This document shows, in pieces, positions 45,144-52,258 of a stretch of DNA of 64,000 bases; position 1 is the stretch's first letter; every line of letters begins with the position of its first letter. Under the pieces are notes generated by a model. The model did not search any database. It worked only from the letters and a program-made list of their open reading frames with translations, and was not told the origin of the DNA. Origin of the DNA: Anabaena cylindrica PCC 7122 (GTDB lineage Bacteria > Cyanobacteriota > Cyanobacteriia > Cyanobacteriales > Nostocaceae); the NCBI RefSeq assembly GCF_000317695.1, contig NC_019771.1, positions 1,926,001 to 1,990,000 on the forward strand, in the 5' to 3' direction. A program made the position numbers and the translations under genes.

Positions 45144-46271
45144 ATGTCTCTCAAAATTATAGATGAAGTTTCAAATACAACATATTTGTTAACAGAAGTT
45201 AAATCAACTTTTAATGATGATGAATATCACTTTGAGCTTTCTGATTCAAGTGGCACTAAGGTCTATATTGATTATGTTTTAACTCCCTACAATGATTATA
45301 AACCTGAAGATTACTCATTGTTCATATTTAAGTCATGGATTTTAAATAGTGAAAATAACATTTTTCAGGCTTATGAAAAAGACATTAATGAGAGAATTGG
45401 TTGGATGTTTCCTATTCAATCTCTTGTATCTAATGAACATAAATATGTAGGTAATTCTCATTTTTTAAAATATGCATATGTTGCATTTCTCAAATTACTG
45501 ATAAATCGAGAACAGTACGAAACTTTTACTCCATATCTCCAGACTACAGACACTTATAGATTAACAGAATTTTACGGAGATGATATAATAATATTAGTTT
45601 TATCTAATACTCAAATTAAAAAACTTGATAATTTTCATATTGATAATTACCTTACTTCTTTATATTCATATAGTTATTACTACTGTCAACCTATTGATAA
45701 TTTTAAAGAAATTAATAGTAGAGCTAATTTTCAATCTCCTGGCGATACTAGATTAATACTTCAGAGAAATTCATCCTATTTACAAGGAGAAGTTTATCTA
45801 CATAGACTTTTCAAAAGTTTGTTAAGAACAGAGGAACATCCTTTGGTTCGGTTTTATCTTCTTTACCAAGTAATTGAACTAATTATAGAGATAATTTTTG
45901 AAAAAAGTTTTTCAGATATAATCAATAATTTCCAGAACAATACAGATAAAAATATATATGAACTTAAGGAATCAATAGCATCTATTTCTAGTGAAAAAGA
46001 AAGAATATCTAAATTAATAGCTGCTTTAGAAAAACATTTTGATGGAAATACTAAAACCAATCTACTTCTTTATTGTAATGACTTACTTGTAGCATTTAAT
46101 AGTGAGAAAAAAGATAGCTTGGCTTTAGCTTTGTACGCTGTTAGAAGTTTAATAGTTCATAAGTTTAGAAAATTGCCAGAGAAGGATTTACCAAAAATCG
46201 CAGAAATTAATCAAGAATTTGAAAATATTGTCATTAAAATAATTTTAAATTACGAAGAAATAAGTATTTAG
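45144..46271 (+). CDS. HEPN-type C-terminal domain protein
   Basis: 375 residues with no close family that I recognise. The last 130 residues are helical and contain AVRSLIVHKFR, an R-x4-H motif (Arg334 to His339) like the catalytic RX4-6H of HEPN ribonucleases. The N-terminal 200 residues are beta-rich and of unknown type. It is encoded 9 bp after the DGQHR-like gene and shares its low GC. An RNase effector paired with a sensor is a reasonable inference; no evidence beyond the motif. Confidence 0.55.
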   Translation: MSLKIIDEVSNTTYLLTEVKSTFNDDEYHFELSDSSGTKVYIDYVLTPYNDYKPEDYSLFIFKSWILNSENNIFQAYEKDINERIGWMFPIQSLVSNEHKYVGNSHFLKYAYVAFLKLLINREQYETFTPYLQTTDTYRLTEFYGDDIIILVLSNTQIKKLDNFHIDNYLTSLYSYSYYYCQPIDNFKEINSRANFQSPGDTRLILQRNSSYLQGEVYLHRLFKSLLRTEEHPLVRFYLLYQVIELIIEIIFEKSFSDIINNFQNNTDKNIYELKESIASISSEKERISKLIAALEKHFDGNTKTNLLLYCNDLLVAFNSEKKDSLALALYAVRSLIVHKFRKLPEKDLPKIAEINQEFENIVIKIILNYEEISI

Positions 46272-46342
46272 ATTTTGTAGGTTTAAATTAGTTAGTAGGT
46301 TGGGTTGACACAGGGAAATCCAACAATATTAATAACACTAAA

Positions 46343-46490
46343 TTACAACCCAAAAACCCTGTATCTGTTCACATTATCTCACCCAACCATCACTAAATAT
46401 CATGTAAATAAGAGAAGACAATAGAACCATCATAGATACACCTGCAAACATTCACCTCACCTGAGAATTATCACCCGCACTAAATCAAAT
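46343..46490. repeat. 148-bp direct repeat, left copy
   Basis: Starts TTACAACCCAAAAACCCTGT and ends with ACTAAATCAAAT. The right copy is at 47729-47876; the two agree at roughly nine positions in ten by eye. It lies between the HEPN gene and the nuclease gene. Confidence 0.88.
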
Positions 46491-46564
46491 CCTAGAATAA
46501 ATAGCTTACGTGCTAATAGTATAATATTAAATCGTCAACAAATTAATATACTTGAAATAGAATC

Positions 46565-47104
46565 ATGACCACAGATGCAGAATATCAAGCAAGAATTACT
46601 ACTTATAACTGGGATGATTTAATCAAATTATGGTCAGAAATTAAAACAAAAAAGACCTCAAATTTTTGGGATGCAGGTAAAGCATTAGAATATTTGATAT
46701 TACGTGCATTTCAACTTGATGGTGCTGACATAGCTTGGCCAGAAACCGTTAAAATTCAAGGTAAAATAGTAGAACAAATTGATGGCGTAGTCTATGCAGA
46801 TAGCCTAGCTTGTCTGATAGAATGTAAAGATACCAGCGAGGAAGTTAATATTGAACCCATAGCCAAACTCAGAAATCAATTATTGCGAAGACCAGCAACA
46901 GCTATTGGTAGTGTTTTTAGTCGTAGTGGATTTACAGAAGCTACAGTAACATTAACTGGATTTGTAGCACCTCAAACCATTCTATTGTGGGGAGGAGAAG
47001 AAATTGAATATTCATTAAAAAATAAATCTATATGTAAATTTCTCATCAAAAAATATCGCGTTTGTGTTCATAAAGGTATACCCAATTACGACATTATAAT
47101 TTAA
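46565..47104 (+). CDS. PD-(D/E)xK nuclease-like (Mrr-type) protein
   Basis: 179 residues. Core EQIDGVVYADSLACLIECKD holds the restriction-endonuclease residues Asp73 and Glu86-Cys-Lys88 (the D...ExK motif), preceded by a helix KALEYLILRAFQ that includes Glu42. The fold and length fit Mrr-type or other small PD-(D/E)xK nucleases. It precedes a TOPRIM gene by 29 bp on the same strand. A role in defence against foreign DNA is inferred from this and from the neighbouring toxin modules. Confidence 0.7.
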   Translation: MTTDAEYQARITTYNWDDLIKLWSEIKTKKTSNFWDAGKALEYLILRAFQLDGADIAWPETVKIQGKIVEQIDGVVYADSLACLIECKDTSEEVNIEPIAKLRNQLLRRPATAIGSVFSRSGFTEATVTLTGFVAPQTILLWGGEEIEYSLKNKSICKFLIKKYRVCVHKGIPNYDIII

Positions 47105-47133
47105 TAATTACAACACTGTAAAGGAGGTTTTTC

Positions 47134-47685
47134 ATGGAACTAGCATACATTCTCACAGAAGGTGATAAGGACATAGAAATTTTACAGAAATTATTACCAA
47201 AAAATCTAACTCAAGATATTCAATTTATAGCTGGTGGAAGCTCTTACCGAGCGCGTTCTTTAGCTACTTCACTGCTTGCTACTCGAAAAACACCAGTTGC
47301 TCTTGTCATAGATGCAGATACAAATAACGAATCGCAAATATTTGAAAAAAAAGATTTAATTAATTATGTATTAAATCAAGCATCATCTGGTATTCCTTTT
47401 CAAGTTTCTCTAGCAGTTCCAGAAATAGAATCCATATTTTTACAAGATAAATCATTAATTGAAAAAATAGCAAAACGTCAATTCAATGATTTAGAATGGC
47501 AATTAGCTCAAAGCAAACCTAAAGAATTTTTAGAAACCGTCTTAGATAACAAAGCGTCGCTCAATGACAAAATACTGAGAAATCTAAATGATGATGAAAT
47601 TAAGATATTGCAACAACATCCATTAATACAAGAAATCAAATTTTTCTTGTTATCACTTATTCAGTCTTCTGTTGCTATTAATTAA
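47134..47685 (+). CDS. TOPRIM/OLD-like domain protein
   Basis: 183 residues. The N-terminal ILTEGDKD (Glu9) and ALVIDADTN (Asp60, Asp62) form the E...DxD acid set of a TOPRIM fold, and GGSSYRARSLATSLLA lies between them. TOPRIM proteins of this size act as nucleases or ligase-like partners in defence systems of the OLD group. A strong AAGGAGG lies at 47121-47127. It is most likely co-transcribed with the nuclease gene. Confidence 0.68.
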   Translation: MELAYILTEGDKDIEILQKLLPKNLTQDIQFIAGGSSYRARSLATSLLATRKTPVALVIDADTNNESQIFEKKDLINYVLNQASSGIPFQVSLAVPEIESIFLQDKSLIEKIAKRQFNDLEWQLAQSKPKEFLETVLDNKASLNDKILRNLNDDEIKILQQHPLIQEIKFFLLSLIQSSVAIN

Positions 47686-47728
47686 CCTAACTGGATATAG
47701 AATTTCTATTCACCTAATAACGCACTTA

Positions 47729-47876
47729 TTACAACCCAAAAATCCTGTATCTGTTCACATCATCTCACTCAACTATCACCAACTATCATGTAAATAAGAG
47801 ATGACAATAGAACTATCACAGATACACCTGGAAACATTCACCTCACCTAACAATTATCACCCGAACTAAATCAAAT
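47729..47876. repeat. 148-bp direct repeat, right copy
   Basis: Starts TTACAACCCAAAAATCCTGT; counterpart of 46343-46490. Each copy sits in front of a different two-gene module (nuclease/TOPRIM, and broken relBE-like). Confidence 0.88.
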
Positions 47877-47929
47877 CTCCTACCGATAGGCTAAAATTAG
47901 TAAACAAGCCTTTTCACAAAATCACCAGT

Positions 47930-48148
47930 ATGCAAGTTAATAATCTCACCATTTACGAACTAAAAACCCTCATTCGAGAAACAGTTAGATAAACCATAGA
48001 AAAACTGCTAACAGACCCAGATACAAATCAAAGCATCAAAGAGAATTTCAAACAAGAACTATTAGCAATTCAGAAACGCAGAGAAACAGGTGTTAGAGGT
48101 ATTTTCACAGCAGAAGTAATGCAAAGACTAGGTTTAGAAAAAAGATGA
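47930..48148 (+). pseudogene. antitoxin-like gene with in-frame stop
   Basis: 72 codons beginning MQVNNLTIYELKTLIRETVR, then TAA at 47990-47992, then continuing in frame to GIFTAEVMQRLGLEKR. The composition is like that of small cyanobacterial antitoxins that precede RelE toxins. The TAA is one base from CAA (Gln). Its final TGA overlaps the ATG of the toxin-like frame (ATGA). Confidence 0.75.
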
Positions 48149-48405
48149 ATTACCTAGTTGAGTATGAACCAGAAGCACTAGCAGACCTAGAAAAATTGAT
48201 AAAATCGGTTTGTCAAACAATAGTTAATAAAATTAATTGATTAGCTGAAAATTTCGACCAAATTACACCCCAACCCCTCACTGCTGACTTATCAGATTTT
48301 TATAAACTGAGAGTTGGAGATTATCGAGTAATTTATGAATTTGACGCAGAAAAAAGAATTATTTTTATTGATAGAGTTGGACACCAAAGAGAGATTTATA
48401 ACTGA
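48145..48405 (+). pseudogene. RelE/ParE-family toxin with in-frame stop
   Basis: 86 codons. NYLVEYEPEALADLEKL at the start and FYKLRVGDYRVIYEF then FIDRVGHQREIY at the end are typical RelE blocks. TGA at 48238-48240 interrupts KIN*LAENFD, where the family normally has Trp (TGG). With the damaged antitoxin next to it, the module looks dead unless stops are read through. Confidence 0.82.
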
Positions 48406-48490
48406 ATCATTTACTTGATTTTCAATCATATTGATTATTGATATGATAGAAAAATTGTTAAAAGAAGTCGGGGATCTTTGGTGCGTAGTT

Positions 48491-48505
48491 TATAATAGGA
48501 TTATA
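48491..48505. promoter_or_regulatory. palindrome upstream of vapBC
   Basis: TATAAT-AGG-ATTATA, a perfect inverted repeat whose left half could be a -10 box. It lies 30 bp before vapB, as expected for an autoregulatory toxin-antitoxin operator. Confidence 0.5.
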
Positions 48506-48534
48506 CCGAAAAATTTTACTCAATTTAGGAGTTA

Positions 48535-48825
48535 ATGATGGTAATAAAAATTGCCGAAATATTTAGAGATATTGACACCTTACCAGAAGAAGCACAAATC
48601 TTACTACTAGATTTTATTCAACTACTCAAAAAACGTTATCCACAACCAGAAAATCAACAGATAGAAATTGAGACAACTTTCTCATCTACCCAAAAACAAA
48701 AACCACATCCACTAGACACATTTATAGAAAAATATGGTGCTTGGGAAGATGAACGCACAGCAGAAGAAATAGTCAAAGAGATTTATGATAGCCGAACTAT
48801 TTCTAACTACGATATTAGCTTATGA
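48535..48825 (+). CDS. VapB-like antitoxin
   Basis: 95-96 residues: an N-terminal helical part IAEIFRDIDTLPEEAQILLLDFIQLLKKRY and an acidic C-terminal tail expected to wrap the toxin. It resembles DUF2281-type antitoxins paired with PIN toxins. AGGAG is better spaced to the second ATG (48538). Its stop overlaps vapC by four bases, so translation is coupled. Confidence 0.82.
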   Translation: MMVIKIAEIFRDIDTLPEEAQILLLDFIQLLKKRYPQPENQQIEIETTFSSTQKQKPHPLDTFIEKYGAWEDERTAEEIVKEIYDSRTISNYDISL

Positions 48826-49223
48826 TTTATTTATTAGATACTGACACCTGCATTTACTGGATTAAAAATATTAATTTCGTCAGAGATAAAATTCAACAAA
48901 TAGGATGGGAGCAAATTTCTATTTGCAACATCACCGTTGCTGAATTGTATTTTGGTGCTTACAATTCTCAAAAAGTAGCAGAAAATTTAACTCGTGCAGA
49001 AAAATTCATTCAAGATATTGAAGTTATACATTTAGATAATAATGCTGTCAAAAAGTTTGGAGAATTAAAAGCAGAACTTAGAAAAACAGGACAACCAGTA
49101 GCAGATTTCGATTTATTAATTGCTAGTATTGCAATAACTAGAAACTATATTTTAGTAACTAACAACACTCGTCATTATAGCCGAATTTCCGAGCTAAAAT
49201 TAGAAAACTGGATTTCAGCTTAA
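48822..49223 (+). CDS. VapC-type PIN-domain toxin
   Basis: 133-residue PIN-domain ribonuclease. Acidic residues are in place: LLDTDTCIYW at the N-terminus, TVAELYFGA in the middle, and PVADFDLLIASIAI then LVTNNTRHYSRI near the end. Toxicity by cleaving RNA is known for the family. Unlike the relBE-like pair upstream, this module is intact. Confidence 0.92.
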   Translation: MIYLLDTDTCIYWIKNINFVRDKIQQIGWEQISICNITVAELYFGAYNSQKVAENLTRAEKFIQDIEVIHLDNNAVKKFGELKAELRKTGQPVADFDLLIASIAITRNYILVTNNTRHYSRISELKLENWISA

Positions 49224-49254
49224 AAAAGTTATTGAAGGTGGGTGAACAATATAG

Positions 49255-49324
49255 CAATTCCCCTTACCAAGGGGAGGGTTGGGGAGGGGTAATTTTGTAT
49301 CTAACTAGAGTGGGAAAGGCTATA
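49255..49324. repeat. dispersed repeat R1, 5'-truncated copy
   Basis: Keeps the CCTTACCAAGGGGAGGGTTG part and the ending AGTGGGAAAGGCTATA but lacks the CAAGCTCATGAAATAC part present at 22166 and 27575. Confidence 0.8.
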
Positions 49325-49407
49325 AATTATTTTGATGGGTGCAAGGAAATTAAAAAATATTAACATTTTTACTGGGCGCAAAGGATCATCTTTTGCGCCA
49401 AACCACC

Positions 49408-50091
49408 TTACTTTTTGATAATGTTTAAAGTGGCGCTCAAATCTTTAACAATTAAGTCCGGTTGGTAAAGTTCTAGTTGGGTACGATCGCGGATTCCACT
49501 TTCTACACCTATTACCTTAATGCCATGTGTCTTCGCTGCGGTGATATCTGCTTCTGTATCCCCCACCATCCAAGTATCAGCAGCGGGGGGAAGTTCTGCT
49601 AAAGCTCTAGCCATTAACAGGGGTTTATCTTCAATGTCGCGGGTTTTCACATAGTCGTTACTGAGGCAATAACGGCGATTTTCTGGGAAAAACTTGCTTA
49701 AATCGTATTTATTAATAGCATAGTCCAGTTCCTTCACTCGGCGCATGGTCATCACAACCAAATCAATCCCTGCTTGTTGAACTTTGGTAAGGGCTTCTAT
49801 TGCACCAGGGACGAGGCTATCATACTGAAAATAAGGCTCTGTATGTACTGTTTGTTTGCGGATTTGGGTAAATTTTTGGGACTGTTGTTCATCTAAACCA
49901 GATTTTAAGGCAATATATTTTTCGGCTGTGTGCGATCGCTTGAGTTCCCAAAATTCTGCTTTAGAAAGCTCCGTCACCGCTTGATCAGGATATCGCGTTT
50001 CCTGCAAACATAATTGATAAACACGATAGTACCTCTCGGAAACATCCATAATTGGGCCATCAAAATCAGTAATTAATCTCAGCATTAGCAA
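49408..50091 (-). CDS. HAD-superfamily phosphatase
   Basis: 225-227 residues. Motif I is TDFDGPIMD near the N-terminus (nucleophile and acid Asp). A helical cap follows, then motif II VVMTMRRVKE with the Thr, and motif IV MVGDTEADITAAKTHGIKVIGV. The form is that of phosphoglycolate-phosphatase-like hydrolases; the substrate is not evident. It starts 76 bp beyond the end of hppD-side spacer and may share a leftward transcript with hppD. Confidence 0.85.
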   Translation of the reverse strand: MLMLRLITDFDGPIMDVSERYYRVYQLCLQETRYPDQAVTELSKAEFWELKRSHTAEKYIALKSGLDEQQSQKFTQIRKQTVHTEPYFQYDSLVPGAIEALTKVQQAGIDLVVMTMRRVKELDYAINKYDLSKFFPENRRYCLSNDYVKTRDIEDKPLLMARALAELPPAADTWMVGDTEADITAAKTHGIKVIGVESGIRDRTQLELYQPDLIVKDLSATLNIIKK

Positions 50092-50167
50092 ATTATGTTA
50101 ATTTTTTTAGATTATCTCAGTAATAGGTAATAGGGAAAAATTCTACTCCCCTACTCCCTCCTCCCCA

Positions 50168-51226
50168 TCACCTACCAAATCCGCGTTTAACTTGTTCGCT
50201 TTCAATAGCTTCAAATAAAGCGCGAAAATTACCTTCACCAAAACCAGCAGCTTGAGAACGACGTTCAATAAACTCAAAGAAAAAAGTTGGTTTGCCAAAA
50301 ATCGGCTGAGTAAAAATTTGCAGCAGTAACGCCCCTAGAGGAGCATTTTTTTGACAATCAACCAATATTTCTTGTTGAGCGATCGCTTGCAGTTCCTCGG
50401 CTGATAAAGGAAAATCTAGACGCTGCTGTAGTTGTGAGTAATAAGTTGTAGGAACAGAAAGGAAAGATAAACCAGTTTTGCGAAATTGAGCGATCGCACT
50501 GACAAGATCAGAAGTACGTAAAGCAATATGTTGAATGCCCGCCCCCCGATTAACTTCCAGAAACTCCTGAATTTGCGAATTAGGCGATGCCGGCTCATTA
50601 ATTGGTAACTGTACCCTCCCATTAGAAGAAATCATCACCTGACTGTGCAAAGCAGAGCGATTAGTTTGAATTTTAAAACTTTGTTGGGGTCGAAAATCCA
50701 AAATATTTTGATACCAACTGACAGCAGCCTCTAAATCACCAACAGCCACATTCAAAACAACATGATCTATAGCCGTAAAAGTATGGGGTGATGTATTATC
50801 ATCCCCCATTTCCCCATCTCCTTTTCTTTCAATCAAAGTGTGGGTTAACCCACCCCAAGCGGCAATTTTGGCGTATTTGATCGATACATCATGCTGGACA
50901 GGTTGCAAAAGTTTAGCACCTTGAGCGATCGCTCTAGCCGTCACCGCTTCCACATCTGCAACAGCAAAAGCCACATCTGCCACACCAGCAGGATGATGAC
51001 GAAAAAACTCAGCCACAGGACTAGTCGGTAACAAAGGTGAAGACAGCAAAAAGTAGACATTGCCATTTTTCACAACTTCCGTACAAGTGTGAAACAATTT
51101 TCCCTGATTAACAGGGGTAGGAAACATCGAACTCGCTACTGCTTTAAACCCCAGATAATTGACAAACCAATCTCGCCACCCTTGGGCATCTTCTACATAG
51201 AAGTGAACGTGATCAATTTGGAGCAT
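50168..51226 (-). CDS. hppD: 4-hydroxyphenylpyruvate dioxygenase
   Basis: Non-haem iron dioxygenase making homogentisate for tocopherol synthesis. Two VOC modules: an N-terminal one beginning QIDHVHFYVEDAQGW and a C-terminal one starting AIDHVVLNVAVGD. Iron ligands are visible as His in IDHVVLNV, His in IQHIALRT and Glu in TFFFEFIERR. The C-terminus GFGEGNFRALFEAIESEQ is characteristic of HPPD. 352 residues, slightly short but within the cyanobacterial range. Confidence 0.94.
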   Translation of the reverse strand: MLQIDHVHFYVEDAQGWRDWFVNYLGFKAVASSMFPTPVNQGKLFHTCTEVVKNGNVYFLLSSPLLPTSPVAEFFRHHPAGVADVAFAVADVEAVTARAIAQGAKLLQPVQHDVSIKYAKIAAWGGLTHTLIERKGDGEMGDDNTSPHTFTAIDHVVLNVAVGDLEAAVSWYQNILDFRPQQSFKIQTNRSALHSQVMISSNGRVQLPINEPASPNSQIQEFLEVNRGAGIQHIALRTSDLVSAIAQFRKTGLSFLSVPTTYYSQLQQRLDFPLSAEELQAIAQQEILVDCQKNAPLGALLLQIFTQPIFGKPTFFFEFIERRSQAAGFGEGNFRALFEAIESEQVKRGFGR

Positions 51227-51319
51227 AATTTCTGAAAATCCAGAGCAACAGCTAACATATAAGTAAATTTTGCCTCATATGCTCAATTTACGCTTACGTC
51301 CTCAGCAATAATTCTGAAT

Positions 51320-52027
51320 CTAGAAAAATAAATGACTATCAGGTTGAATATTAATTTCCATCGGTACAGCTTCCGGTTCAGCAGATAGCGCATAAAAAAT
51401 AGCATTAGCAGCAGTTTGACAACTCAGCATTTTTTTCCTATCCACCTTCAAACTCACCTGATCCCAAAAAGGAGAATCTACCCCACCAAAATAGAATAAA
51501 GTGAACTTCACACCAAAACGTTTCAACTCCTCCGCCATACACTTACTGAAGCCCACAACACCAAACTTAGAAGCAGAATAAGCCGCAGCCATAGCCATCG
51601 AATGCTTACCCAAAATTCCTACCACATTACAGATATGACCAGATTTACGTTTTTGCATCTCTTGGGCAGCAGCCTGACTCGTATAAAAACAGCCTTTTAA
51701 ATTCAAATCCAGCATTTTGTCTAAATCTGCCGGTTCGATACTATTGTAGGGCTTAAGAACACCCGCTCCAGCCGCATTCACCAAAACGTCAACTTGACCA
51801 AATTTATCTACAGCCTTTTGTATCAATGCGTCCACTTGTTCAGGTTGAGTAATATCAGTAGGAACTGACAACACCTCCCCTGGTAACTCATTTGCCAATG
51901 TTGCTAAACTCGCCGCATCTCTAGCAGCTAGTACCAACTTAGCCCCAGTAGGTGCAAGTTGATGACTTAACGCAGAACCAATCCCACCAGTAGCACCAAC
52001 AACAACAATAACTTTATCCAGCATCAC
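51320..52027 (-). CDS. short-chain dehydrogenase/reductase
   Basis: 235 residues. NAD(P)-binding GATGGIGSA at 11-19, NAAGAG after strand 4, and the catalytic YSASK (Tyr-x3-Lys) in the middle. Substrate unknown. Its start is 94 bp upstream of hppD on the same strand and the two may be in one unit. Confidence 0.88.
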   Translation of the reverse strand: MMLDKVIVVVGATGGIGSALSHQLAPTGAKLVLAARDAASLATLANELPGEVLSVPTDITQPEQVDALIQKAVDKFGQVDVLVNAAGAGVLKPYNSIEPADLDKMLDLNLKGCFYTSQAAAQEMQKRKSGHICNVVGILGKHSMAMAAAYSASKFGVVGFSKCMAEELKRFGVKFTLFYFGGVDSPFWDQVSLKVDRKKMLSCQTAANAIFYALSAEPEAVPMEINIQPDSHLFF

Positions 52028-52063
52028 AATATTTACATTTCTTTACACAATATATCTATTATA

Positions 52064-52195
52064 CATAGCCCCCTCCTCGCTTGCGGTGAACCAGCGCTGT
52101 AGGCGGGTTTCCCACCGTAGGCGACTGGTGTCCCTTACGGGAGCCGGAGGCATCATCCGAAGGAGGAGGGGGTTGGGGGTGGGGTTCTTCTTACG
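52064..52195. repeat. palindromic repeat block
   Basis: TAGCCCCCTCCTCGCTTGCG at one end and GGAGGAGGGGGTTGGGGGTG at the other form a long imperfect inverted repeat around AGCGCTGTAGGCGGGTTTCC. Related CCCCCAACCCCCTCC sequence lies near 36777. Confidence 0.7.
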
Positions 52196-52258
52196 ACTGG
52201 ATCAATTCTCCCTAATTGCTGTTAAAGAATCGTTTGCGCGGAGGGGTTCTCCTTAAAA

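Noticed and set aside
47930..48405. Stop-codon recoding in the relBE-like pair
   Set aside because: Two different stop codons in two genes and no SECIS or pyrrolysine context; simple decay is more likely.
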